Source of the DNA: Phragmites australis
Lineage: Eukaryota; Streptophyta; Magnoliopsida; Poales; Poaceae
Assembly: GCF_958298935.1 (NCBI RefSeq)
Contig: NC_084927.1
Coordinates: 15,156,001-15,220,000 of the forward strand
DNA: 64,000 nt
Direction of reading: 5' to 3'
In this document: positions 33,698 to 44,630 of the stretch, piece after piece
Numbering within the stretch: the first letter of the stretch is position 1
Layout: the number at the start of each line of letters is the position of its first letter
Position numbers and translations under genes: made by a program
Notes under the pieces: generated by a model
Database searches by the model: none
Seen by the model: the letters and a program-made list of their open reading frames with translations, nothing else
What the model was told of the DNA's origin: nothing

Positions 33698-35292
33698 TGT
33701 AATGAAAATGACCCTATTAGGCCATGATTGTGATTTTGATGATTAATGACAATATAGTCAATGGGACTAACATATTTGTCAAGAATATACGTTAGTAGGT
33801 CTTATGGATGCAATACATGAAGAAGCCACTGAAGTCGGGACAAAGTTTGATTGTATTGGATAAGTCCGAGGGAAAATGACTGCACCGGATGGTCTGGTGA
33901 TACCACAATTGTACACACCTGAGTGTTCCTCCCAGGTATGTTATACTCACCGGATGGTCCGATGCTCTGAGGGCTATACACACCGCAGCATTCTTATCAG
34001 AAGAAGCCGGAGGAGTTTCCATTCATGGGATGGTCCGGTGATGGGAGCAGAAGCACACCGGAGCATTTCCTGCAGAGGGGTTTCCAGAATTCAAGAGTTA
34101 ACATCAAGGCACCGGATGGTCCGATGATCAATGATGTGTGCACCGGAAGCTTCACCAGAGCATTTAACAGAATGCGTGAAAAATCCAAAGAAGACGAAGT
34201 TCTACACACCGGAAGGTCCGGTGATCTGAAGATCAAAGCACCAGACAGTTGAACAGTGAAGGAATTGGCTCGATCAGGCTCAAGTATACACACTAGATAG
34301 TCCAATGATGGAGATAGAGTATAACCCAGACAATCCAGTGATCAGAAGAATTTTGAGTGAAGTTCAAATGGCTAGTATCCACTGATGTACACACCGGATG
34401 GTCCAGTGCTTATACTTCTGTTGTCACCGGATCATCCGGTGTTCACAGAAAAGTTGAGCTATTGGGATAATGGCTAGTCCGTGGTGTTGAGGCTATATAT
34501 ACCCCTCCACTTATTCATTTGAAGGTGCTGGAGTCCAGAGAATCCCATATACACTTGAGAAGACATCTAAGTCACAAAAGTGCTTAAAGTGTTCATCCAA
34601 GGCAATTAAGCACACCATTAGAGAGTTATTAGTGCTTATAAGCTAAGAGAGAAGTGTTGCTAAGTGCTACAACCTAGAGAGTGGATTAAGGAGTGATCCA
34701 ACCATGTACTGAGAGGTACGGCGGCGCCTTGAAATCTTTGTGACTCGTCGGTAACTTGTTGACCCTCCGATTTGGTGTGAAGCGGCGGCAAGAAGATTAT
34801 GCGGGGACACGGAGGCCCTTGTCTTTGTGACTAAAGCTCTGAAGTGAAGATGGCGTACAAGTGATCGGAAGAGAGGTTAGTGGTGAGATCTCGCCTTGGT
34901 GGTTTGGTGGCTGATCATACTTGAGGCCTTGTCTTGGTGGCTTAGTAGCTTAAGAGCCGTGACCAAAAGAGATTTGACGACCGGGAGCATATCCTCTATG
35001 GAGCTCCAACGTGGACTAGGGTTGGCTTGTGTGCCACCGATACCACGAGATAAAGAATCCCTTGTACCAAGTTTGTCTCTCTACATTATTTACGTTTCCG
35101 TATTTACATACTTGCAATTTACCTTGCTAAAGTAGGTTGCAATCTTCTTGAGTGGTATAGTAGACACACTAGATAAATCTAGAGCACATTTAGATAGAAC
35201 TTGACATAGGTTTATCTTGTGATGTTTTGGAGCTATTAGTTTCTAAGTGTCCTAATTCACACCCCCCTCTTAGGACGTCACCGTTCCTCATA
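33698..35292 (+). repeat. Copia-1 3' LTR
   Basis: 1595 bp, twin of 30039-31623 with many scattered substitutions. It starts TGTAATGAAAATGACC and ends CCTCATA (the terminal CA has become TA). A TATA-like sequence lies near 34493. Confidence 0.9.
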
Positions 35293-35411
35293 GTAATCTT
35301 AATACTTTCATGTATGATTGTGATGCCACAATTATTATACTATGCATATAAACTATTTGATCCAAGGACTGATACAAGAGGCATAGGAGATCCTGGGAAA
35401 GGGGTCTTACA

Positions 35412-35696
35412 GATACCATGAAAAAAGTCATCATGTCGAGTTTGCACTCTCTATCTCATTTACATTCCACACTTTTATATTGCATTGTTTTCTCTTCCAC
35501 ATTTACCTTTCCTAGAATTGCATGTATAGTTATTAGGATTGGAACCTAGGGTGCAAAACTTCATTGCGATAGAGTACACTAGATAAACCTAAGATACTAA
35601 TTGATTTAGAATTATCTTGTTATTTTGGAGTTGAATAGTTTTTAAAATCTTAATTCACCCTCACCCCCTCTTAGGGAGTCATCAGTATGGCTCACA
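35412..35696 (+). repeat. Copia-2 5' LTR, second part
   Basis: It resumes with the duplicated GATAC and ends CCCTCTTAGGGAGTCATCAG..CTCACA, parallel to the end of the Copia-1 LTR (CCCTCTTAGGATATTG..CTCACA). The following bases (TTTGGACC) are a decayed PBS. Confidence 0.75.
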
Positions 35697-37320
35697 TTTG
35701 GACCTTTTGGCTTCATCGCCTAGTGAGAAAGTGATGACTGGAGACGGGATGGATATCAGTATGGATCCTCACTTTGACCGTACAAAGTTTCCCCATTGAA
35801 AATTTCTCATGTCTGGCTATCTAAAAGCAAAAGGATTATATGTTTAGAGAGTGGTAGATATCAATATGAACACCTTGTGTAGGCCCAATAATCCTACAAA
35901 AGCCAACAAAGAAGAGTTGCAATTCAATTTATTGCTAGAAATATTTTATTTTCATCTATTAGCATTGATGTTTTTAATCGTGTTTATCGTCTCATCAATG
36001 CACATGATATTTGGACCATGCTCATTGAAATTCATGATGATTCAAAAGATGTGTGTGAAGAAAAATATCATGTTGTCAAATCTAAGATGAGTAATTTTGT
36101 CATACTTCTACATGAAAATGCTAGTGACATGTAGTTGCGATTAAATGCTATTGTTAGGGAGCTCAATGGCATAGGATTGATACAAATAATAGATGAAGAT
36201 GTGGCGAGAGAGATGCTTCGAGTTATCCTTCGGCCCTAGTATGACACCATCATTCACAACTGTGAAGATTTGAGCGAGATGACGCCCACAAAGGTGCTTG
36301 GGAAGCTCACCGCACATGATCTTTACTTATATGAAGGGTGATCTTCATCAAGCCAAAAGAGTCTTGCTCTTGCAAGCAAGCAAGAAAGGATGAAGATGAA
36401 GAAAGATTCAAGCTTAACCAAGTGAAAAAGATGATGATGATTCAAGTGAAGATGAAGTTGATCCAGAAATTATTGATATAATAAAAAAAAATTGGACAAA
36501 ACTCTGAAGAAGGTCAATTCCAAAGGCGTCCCAATGACAATTGAATATGCCATCTTCATACACATTAGAACAAACAAAGAAGAAGTGTCTTTGATGTAAA
36601 GAAAGAGGGCACAACTTTTAGTATTGCCCATATCTTGCCTAAAAGAAGAAAAAGGACAAGCTCAAAGAAAAAAGGAGAAACAAATGAGAGAAAGAGAGAA
36701 GGCACTCACAAGCATAGGCAAGCGGGTATATGTGGAGGAAGATGAGGCATCACATGTGATTATGAAGCAATCTTAAGCAAGAGATTATGAACTCTCACCA
36801 TCAAATTATCAATTCCTCCACCGACTCCATCGTCATCATCACACATGTGCCTCATGGCCAAAGGTAAAATTGAAAGAAATGTAAGTGATTATGAAACCGA
36901 CTATGAATCTCTTACTTACGATGTACTTGTTAAAATAATCAATGAACAACAAAAGGCCCTAATAAAAATAACTAACAGGTTCAACATTCTTAAAGATATT
37001 CATCTACATTTGTTACTAATTATGATAAATTAGCTAGCAAATATGAATTGCTTAACAAGGAGCATGAAGAGCTTAATTGAAGGATCTTGAGCAACAACCT
37101 AAGACCTCAAAGAAATCATCCATCTCATTTTTTTCATGTCAATTATAAGATGAATGCTTCTAGTTCTTGTGATGATTTAATTTATATATCATGATCATCT
37201 ACTTGAAATAAAAATATTTGTATTGAGACTAACGTTGCAAGTGAGAACAATGAGCACAAGCAAGAAATAGAAAAGCTTAAGAAGGACTTGGAAGAAATGA
37301 AGCAAAGTACTTATATTGTC
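35697..37320 (+). pseudogene. Copia-2 gag remnant with zinc knuckle and coiled-coil tail
   Basis: Broken frames show the same Gag blocks as Copia-1 (F..TKFPH, LMSGYLKAKGL, LINAHDIWTMLIEIHDDSKDV, MTPTKVLGKLTAHD). Near 36595-36640 the order C-x2-C-x4-H-x4-C of a zinc knuckle survives despite two stops. At 36845-37090 and 37250-37310 are the acidic linker and the YDKLASKYELLNKEHEEL-type coiled coil typical of SIRE/Maximus Gag. Stops and indels are frequent, so it is inactive. Confidence 0.75.
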
Positions 37321-37522
37321 TCTGGTCAATAACTTGATTGGCACTATTACACATCTTCTTATTCAATCTCTCTCATATTCTATGAGGTGTGGAACAAGAA
37401 TGTATGTAATTGTGATAATCCACGTTTACTGATTTTATAACTTGTGGGCATGAGCTGAGGCCCTTTTCTAGTTATTTCAGCTTATTTTCTTCCTTGCTTT
37501 AGGTACTTGCCACAATGTTGTC

Positions 37523-37673
37523 TGTAAAAGCCCAAATTCTGAACCCAAAATAAATAAAAACAATTTTATAAAGGAAATAAAAACTTTTGCAAAACTAAAT
37601 AAATCCTAAGTATATTTATATTTGTATACAAGCATATGTACATATATATAGTTAAGTATGTATGAGTATAAAC

Positions 37674-37724
<51 letters not shown>

Positions 37725-40700
37725 AAGGGCTATTTTCTTTATATAAGTGTATATTTATCAATAAATGTTGCTTGAATTGTTTGATTTCTTCTTCTGTGCT
37801 TATGTGTGTGTGTGTGTGTGTATTGAGTATATGTGATGCATACATGTATGTATGTATATACTAGAGAAAATACCTAGAAATGGAAATAGAAAAGGAAAAT
37901 AAAAAAGGAAAACCATCTCAGGCCGTCTACACAAACCCCAACCCAGCCCCTCCTCTCTTCCTTCTGGCCGGACAGCCCAGCTTGGCCGCCCCCTTCTCTC
38001 TCCTGTCCCTTCCCTTCTCTGTTGGATTGCAACCTGATCGATCCGGCCCATGCGCGTGTGTGATAGCCCAACCAAGCCTGCCTTCTTCTCCTTCCTCCTC
38101 TCCTCTCTGCTCTCTGTTGTCGTCTGGCAACAAGGTGATCGGGGAGACCACACGACGTATTCGTCGAGTGCTGGGTGGAGATCAAGCCATGACCGCCAAA
38201 ATAGAGTCGCCCAAGCTTCTGGAAGCTAAAGCCCATGGAGGAGCTAGCCAAGCCCGGGAAGAACACGAGATGGCCTCAAGATAGAGTGAGTCGGTCGCAC
38301 AGGAAGAAGGTCAAATTTGCACGCTATGGAAAGCAATTGACCAAGAGATCAAAGGGGAAAGATTCTAGAAGGTGTGCACATGTTTTTGCCCAAGAGATAG
38401 AAAGTCGAGCTCTTTTGAATCACAATACGGAGTTTGTATCACCATCACCTTCAAAATTCGAGTCTAACTCAAATTACGAGCCCTCGAGCCCTCCCGTGTA
38501 TATAAAGCCAGCCATAGAGCCTCCACAAAGCATTGCCAACCATGCGCCCATCTAACAGAGGCAAAAGCACCACCGAAACCCAATTCCTTATGAGCTTCGA
38601 AGCTCAAATCCGCCGCTCAGGATCACTAGCCTCACCAGAAGCCCACCTACACCGACCCGTAGCCTAGACGTGTTCACCATGAGCACGTGGTCCTATTCCA
38701 CCGCTCGTCGGAGTAATCGAAGCCCAGTGACGACATTCCAGCATCATCATTGAGAGCACCACCACAGGAAACGAAATCGCCACTGCTCTATTCGATCGAA
38801 GCAAACAGAGGTGAGCCATCACCATCTAATCTGTGTTGAACAATTGAGATGAGATCTTGCGTATCCGTTCGGTCTAGTTAGATCCAGATCGAACGATCTT
38901 AGATCGATGATCCAGATTATATGAACTTAATGCCGGCAGTTACCGTAACGTGACGTCGTTAGCACCACGTCAACTGTCCATGTCAGTTTTCTTTTTATTT
39001 GTTTTTATGTTATGACGATGTCATATATAGTATATATTACATAATAAATAGTTTTCCAGTATAAAGATAATTTTTAAAAAAATAGGAATACATTAGAAAA
39101 TAAATTTTAATAATATTTTCATAGTTTTATTTAATTTTTTAATGTTTTAAATAGTATTATAATTTAAATAAATGCTAAAAAATTCTAGAAAAATCCTAGA
39201 AAATCATAGATGACTTTGAAAAATTCTAGAAAAAAATCCTAATCACATATTTTCATCTTTAGTTAATCGTTTTTGTCCAATTTTAATCTTTCAAAGGCTG
39301 GAACTTTTATATGTTTAATTTGACCTGTTCTTTCATGGAAATGTTTGAAAAAGTATGATTTTGTGTGTGATGATGTTTGTTGTGTGATATTTGGTTCTTT
39401 TTGGATCTTGGTGTTTATGTATTGCCTTTTTGCTTATGTTTGCGAGTAGATATCAACGTTCCAAAGGAGCTAGAAGGACTTCATGACCAACTTTGAAGAT
39501 TCAACTGAGTACGATGAAGGCAAGTTATGTTCTTGAACATATTTATCCTAGTTTTTAAAATATTTTATTTTACAAACATGCATGCTAATAATTTTATCAG
39601 GAATCCCAAGATTTAGGCTTTACCTTAGTTGTCCCTTATCAACCTTGCCGCCATGGTTTTGGTTATGGAAGGGTAGATGGTTCTTAGCCTTGATTTGGGT
39701 TGGTGATCATGATAATGGCTCTACGAAATATGATAATGGTCCTATGCAATAATGATGGAAGATGGTTTAATTTTTATAGCAACTTGGTATAGGAATTTAA
39801 GAATGGTTTGATGAGACCAATACAGGATGTACGGTTGGGATGTGGTAGTCTTTCTCAAATCTAAGAACCAGTTCATAGAGTGATCTTTCCGAATTAACAA
39901 TACAACCACAAGTCAAGAATGGGATGGGTATAGCCAATTAATTTGCATAGTCTTAGCATTGTGTAGACCATCCGATTATGTGAACGGAAGGGTGTACTTC
40001 CAGAGTTCCATTGGCTTAAGAGGGGGCTTCCATTATTGAGATGTATTCATGCGGCGATGAAACCTTAGCGGGTATGCACGTGTTGAGAGGGGCATTGTAA
40101 ATTCTTTGAAGTGGTCAACTTGGCGCACACCTTGAAAGTGTGTAAGGTACTATATCATTCACAATGTCAAACCTCTGGTCGATGCCTTTGTCGAGTCCTT
40201 AGGCCTCAGGCTACTTGATGACAAATGTGAAGGGTATCGGCAGCAAATTATGATCATGACTTGTAGGTAAAGTGTACGACCTCTGCAGAGTGTAAAATTA
40301 GATATTCAGCCGTACTCACAGTTACAAGTGGCAAGAAAAACCTCACATGATTAAAACTTGATGGTTTGGTTGGTCTGATCAATCATAGTGGTGGGAACTA
40401 TTATTGAGGTGTTGTTCAACCTTGGTGGTGAGAACCTTGGTTGGGATGTTAAAAAGTTGGTTAAGTCAAGATGGTTAGAATCTTGAGGTGGTTGTTTATT
40501 TATTGTTGTTCACTTAATTATTAATGCTTTTCAAATATTTTACCTAAATGTTGTTTTATGCAAAAGAGCCATATTACCATATTGTTGACAACCCTTCATC
40601 TGCATATTATTTCCTCATAACTTACCGAGTAGAACATGTGCTCACTCTTGCTATCACCAAACACTCAGTTGGAAAAGCTATCAAAGAGTTCATTGAAGAT

Positions 40701-40950
40701 GGATCGCTCTAAGTTGCTTTCTACATCAGCCGTGCCTATGGAGTCATCGTGAAGGATTAGAGTCTACATAGTTCCGCTGTAGAGTTTAATTTGGATCTTG
40801 GTCCTTTAAGGTCACTTTTGTAAAATGGTTTAATGATGATTAAATGTGATATTGTAATGATATTCATATATAAAATCACTATGTGGTATGATTAATTCCT
40901 GGTCTTAGCACATGGATGAGATTGGTCTTTTCCTTGGACCGGTCTCGACA
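37523..40950 (+). mobile_element. Solo LTR B of a Ty3/Gypsy element (3.4 kb)
   Basis: It starts TGTAAAAGCCCAAATTC and ends GGACCGGTCTCGACA. Flanks are TTGTC (37518-37522) and TTGGC (40951-40955), a 5-bp duplication with one change. The architecture parallels solo LTR A: AT-rich start, a GC-rich part at 37900-38800 with a TATA-like GTATATAAAGCC near 38499, and the shared block GAAGGCAAGTTATGTTCTTGAAC (compare 28560-28600). There is no internal region. Confidence 0.75.
37685..37722. repeat. (TG)n microsatellite
   Basis: A 38-bp TG run inside solo LTR B, with a second short TG run at about 37803-37820. Confidence 0.95.
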
Positions 40951-41270
40951 TTGGCCTCCTTGGCTTATCATAAAAGAGTTTACCATCTCAGTGTAACCTC
41001 TATTACACGAGCAAATGAGGGAAACAATTGCAATACATTTTGACTGAGGCAATATTTTGCTACATTGGCTAATGATAGGAGGCCACATATTTGTAAATGA
41101 ATTATTTTGTTACTTTGTTGTTTTGTCCATTTTCAGTGATAGATGCTGATTATTTTGTTGGCCTATAATGATGAGGCAAAGGGTGGTCTATGATGAATGG
41201 CTATTTTTCATCAATATCATTAATTTGCATCATCTATTTGTAATCATCAGATGATAAATTCATTGAGATA
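40951..41270. other. No gene seen; probably 3' interior of Copia-2
   Basis: AT-rich sequence between solo LTR B and a CACTA element. It contains phrases such as GATGAGGCAAAGGGTGG that recall the 3' non-coding interior of SIRE-like elements, but this is weak. Confidence 0.3.
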
Positions 41271-42563
41271 CACTACTACAAAAATTTATAAGAGTGTCGG
41301 TTTAAAAACAGCTTCAGTGTCGGTTTTTTCAACTAGAACTCTTTACTCGGCACTGATAGTCAGTGACTATCAGTGCCGATTCTGGAACCAGAATAGTAAC
41401 TCAGCATCACTGCCGGATTGAACCACGAACCGGCAGTGAAAGTGCATCGGGAGCCAAAAAAAGGAAACAAGCCAGCTCGACGAGCCGGCTCGGCTGCCGG
41501 TACCACCACGCCAGCTCTGACCGCACCACCGATGGCGCTCTCCGCCGCAGCGCTCGACTCATCTCAAACACAAGAACACATCTCAAACATAAGAACATAA
41601 TCAAATCGACTCATCTCTCATCCATATACTCATCTCATCCATATTCGAACACAAAAACACTACACTACATCGCCAACCAGCGCGAACAAACAAGATGCAT
41701 GAGCTCTACAAGTATACTATAGCTATGCTCTTGAGTAGGGCCGGGTCCTGCTGCTGGGAGAGCAGGGCCAGCACCCGATGGTAGCTCTCCACCGTCGCCC
41801 TATTCTTGAACCTCAGATGGACCTCAGCTCCTTGCAACTCTTACAAGTAGCAGCATCTGAAAAACAAAACCAGAGAAAGAAATAAATCACACAGATCTAG
41901 AGCAAGATGCGCAAGAACTAAAGCAAGTGTGTGTGCATGCTCGCGGGTGAGTGCATGGCGTACCATGAATTCATCGAGCTCGTGGTCGAGACCGACCTCC
42001 CCGGCGGCAGAGGTGACAGCGCACCTCTCTTGGCCGATCTCCTCCAACAGTGTTTCACCTCTCCTAGAGCCCGAGCATCCACCGAGAAGAGGATCGAAGC
42101 CATAGGCAACGGGAGTGCACCGTCCTACAGAGCACAGAGGAGAGATCAGAGAGAGAGGAGAGAGAGGAGAGAGAGAGGAGAAACGAGAGGAAGAGAGAGT
42201 GAGAGACAGTGGAGTGACGCTCAACCTTATCTCTTCATAGCTGTGTGTGACTAAGTGAGGGACGCGAGCCAAAACGCCATTTGATAGAAATTTTGGATCC
42301 GTCCGTATCAGTGCCGGTTGTGGCATGAACCGGCACTGAAAAAGGACTATTAGTACCGGTTCGTGGCTAGAACTAGCACTGAAGTATCAATACCGGTTCC
42401 AACCACTAACCGGTACTTATAGTCCTTTTCAGTGCTGGTTCTTAGCGGCTCACTCATTTTTTGCATGTGAGAGATTTAGAATCGGCACTGATACATCTTC
42501 AGTCACAATTTTTGCACAACCGGCACTGATAGAGCACTACTTATAGCCAATTTTGTAGTAGTG
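41271..42563. mobile_element. Non-autonomous CACTA (En/Spm) transposon, 1.3 kb
   Basis: Ends are CACTACTACAAAAATT and, on the other side, AATTTTGTAGTAGTG, with the 3-bp duplication ATA (41268-41270, 42564-42566). Subterminal repeats of the type CAGTGCCGGTTC occur on both sides (41310-41440 and 42300-42530). The middle has a GC-rich segment and a GA-rich tract (42140-42220). It encodes no transposase. A plus-strand frame at 41931-42254 is open but unlike any protein I know. Confidence 0.92.
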
Positions 42564-42566
42564 ATA

Positions 42567-43068
42567 GATACAGAAATAAGATGCAGAGTAATGATAGGGA
42601 GGTTATTTTTCATGTGCCACTTCTGAGTCCACATATATATGTTAGCTATGATGGTTTGTACCCTAATTTGAGGCCCTAGGAAAATTTAAGTTGAATTTAC
42701 AATCCAAAGTGATACATGTTTGTCTTTTTTCACATATTAGCAAATAATGATGTTGGATAGCTATATGTCATTCACTATTCCAGATATTGTGTGCACAAGC
42801 TACTAGGTGCCATTGCATTCAGTTACTTGTGCATGCAGAATCTAGAGGGAATTGCTTTCACTTGTAATGTGTTGATATCCAAATTCTGATGACAATCCCT
42901 AATTCATGTTCATGTCTCAATGATGATAGTTGGTGTCCGATGGGGACTACAATTGGAGGTGGTTATGTTTAGGTAGTTATTCCCTCATGTCTGTCATGCT
43001 AGTATGCATTTGTTTGTCATTGTGTATATTAGAGAGATATGTACTCATATTACATATATGTCTAAAAT
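42567..43068. other. No gene seen
   Basis: AT-rich sequence with no repeats or protein matches; perhaps more of the Copia-2 interior. Confidence 0.3.
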
Positions 43069-44055
43069 GTACTACTGCAATATGATCAGGTTTGTTTATC
43101 GATTCTTGTTCATGACTTAACTAAGGATTAAATTAAACCTAAAAGTATAGAAGCCGGTTAAACAAACTCCCACTCTCTGTATAACTAACCGCACCTGAGG
43201 AGCAGTTGATTAGATCAAGAGTGAGGGTCGATTTAATCGACTGCTTAAAATATCAAAATACTCAGCATAGTACAGTCGGTTCATATGAACAACCGACTGC
43301 AATATAGAGAATATTGCAGTCGATTTCCATAATGAACCAATCATAATACTCAACACAGTACAATCGGTTTATGTGAACAACCAACTGCAATACGAAGAAT
43401 ATTGCAGCAGGTTTTGACAACGAATTGACTGTAATACTCAGCATAGTACAATCGGTTTATGTGGACAACTGACTACAATACAGAGAATATTACATGCAAT
43501 TTTAATAACAAACTGACTCTAATATTTAGCATAGTACAGCCGGTTTATGTGAACAACTGACTGCAATATGGAGAATATTATACCCGGTTTCGATAACGAA
43601 CTAGCTGCAATACTAAGAGTAGTACAATTAGTTTATGTGAATAACTGACTGCAATACAGAGAATATTACAGCCAATTTCGATAACAAACTGTTTGTAATA
43701 CTCAGCATAGTACAATCAATTTATATGAATAACCGATTGCAATACGGAGAATATTATAGCCGGTTTTGATAACGAACCAGCTATAATACTCAAAATAATA
43801 CACTCGATTCATTATATGAAGAACCGACTGCAATACGAATAATATTACAGTCAGTTGCGCTAACGAACTGACTGTAATACTTTAGTTGGTACAATTAGTT
43901 TCGTTAAGTAAGCGGCTGCAATAAGAATTATTATAGTCAGTTCTTATAACTGTCTGGAATAGTTGCCTATTTTTACCGTCATCTTCTTGCAGTTGGTTCT
44001 AAATCTTATTGGGAAAATGATTACGAACTAATTGTGAAAATGATTTGTAGTAGTG
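43069..44055. mobile_element. Probable CACTA-type element with an 88-bp tandem array
   Basis: The right end is GATTTGTAGTAGTG at 44055, a CACTA terminus. A weak partner, TACTACTGCAATATGAT, lies at 43069; I see no target duplication, so the left border is uncertain. Most of the unit is a tandem array (43269-43970). No coding sequence. It interrupts sequence that otherwise matches the Copia-2 LTR on its right. Confidence 0.5.
43269..43970. repeat. 88-bp tandem array, about eight copies
   Basis: Each unit opens GTACARTCGGTTTATGTGAAC and includes AACCGACTGCAATAC and GAGAATATT. Starts lie near 43269, 43357, 43445, 43533, 43621, 43709, 43797 and 43888. Within each unit CAGTCGGTT..AACCGACTG can pair, and a second weaker stem forms between the GCAGTCGATT-like and GACTGTAAT-like blocks. 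Copies are 75-90% alike by eye, so the array is old. Confidence 0.85.
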
Positions 44056-44563
44056 CGACTATATGGAGTGGCCGCAAACTTTTTGAGAGGGAAGAGTGTT
44101 GTGACAAAGCAGCGAAGCACTATCACAATGAAGATAACAGTGACCATCCTGGTGCATCGATCTAGTGGGAGACCCACCAATATTTGTAGATCTCTAATAA
44201 CAAGAACTGCGGAGTTGTCCAATCCAAATTCTTGGTCATTGCAAGGAACTTCAATGTGGACTAGAGTTGAGAGATAACTTACCCATATCACAGAAAAAAG
44301 TCATGGTGCCAAGTTTGTTCCCTCTCATTTACATTTTGTACTTTTATATTTTACTATTTTTATCTTCCGTATTTACCTTTGCTAGAATTGCATATCTAAT
44401 TGTTAAAATTAGAACCTATAATATAAAACTTTGTTACTTTGAAGTATTCAAAGTAGATAAGTTTCAAGCACATATAGATAGAAATTAATTTAAAGATTTA
44501 TCTTATTATTTCGGATCCGAATAGTTTATAGATATCTTAATTAAAAAACCACCCTTTCTCTTG
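44056..44563 (+). repeat. 3' half of a Copia-2-type LTR
   Basis: It aligns in order with the Copia-2 5' LTR: TGGAGTGGCCGCAA (26110 region), AAGCACTATCACA, GTGACCATCCTGGTG, TAACTTACCCATATCACAG, then AAAAAAGTCATGGTGCCAAG and the stretch to TTAATT..CCACC (35417-35670 region). The uninterrupted form here, where solo LTR A sits in the 5' copy, independently supports the solo LTR borders. The end of the LTR is missing; 70 bp further lies the stop codon of the UGT gene. Confidence 0.75.
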
Positions 44564-44630
44564 TAACCGGTCCTTTCTTGCGGGATTTTCGGAGCACCAG
44601 CCGCCAAGATCGACAGGGACAGAGCATCGT

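Larger units (their letters stand above)
30039..35292 (+). mobile_element. Copia-1: Ty1/Copia element with a short, degenerate interior (5.25 kb)
   Basis: LTRs are 30039-31623 and 33698-35292. Flanks are GTAAC (30034-30038) and GTAAT (35293-35297), a 5-bp duplication with one change. The PBS at 31626 reads TGGTATCAGAGCC, the complement of initiator tRNA-Met used by most plant Copia elements. The polypurine tract AAAAAGGGAGAGAT precedes the 3' LTR. The interior is only about 2.07 kb and holds gag remnants without pol, so the element is a deletion derivative dependent on others. Many LTR mismatches mark it as older than the young Tat element. It sits inside solo LTR A. Confidence 0.92.
26332..35411 (+). 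mobile_element. Solo LTR A of a Ty3/Gypsy element (about 3.8 kb), interrupted by Copia-1
   Basis: It starts TGTAACATCCCAAG at 26332 and ends GGGTCTTACA at 35411. GATAC duplications flank it (26327-26331, 35412-35416). Removing Copia-1 leaves about 3.8 kb with no internal domain, hence a solo LTR made by LTR-LTR recombination. Layout: AT-rich start, a GC-rich segment (26800-28100) with TATA-like CTATAAATTGG at about 27266, then moderate GC. Length and start suggest a chromovirus of the Tekay/Del type, an inference only. Frames in the GC-rich part look like chance or leader coding, not genes. Confidence 0.85.
25023..44563 (+). mobile_element. Old Ty1/Copia element (Copia-2), shattered by nested insertions
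   Basis: The 5' LTR begins near 25023, is split by solo LTR A (26332-35411), and ends CTCACA at 35696. Gag remnants follow (35697-37320). Sequence matching the 3' half of this LTR reappears at 44056-44563, plausibly the 3' LTR. Between these lie solo LTR B and two CACTA units. No RT, RNase H or integrase block remains that I can see. Treating all parts as one element is inference; the 5' LTR and gag assignment are firmer than the 3' LTR link. Confidence 0.6.

Noticed and set aside
41363..42326. Possible captured host gene in the small CACTA element
   Set aside because: Open frames exist on both strands but none matches a family I recognise, and a GA-rich tract explains part of the openness.
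43269..43970. CRISPR-like regular repeats
   Set aside because: Units are contiguous with no unique spacers, in plant transposon DNA; this is a tandem array.
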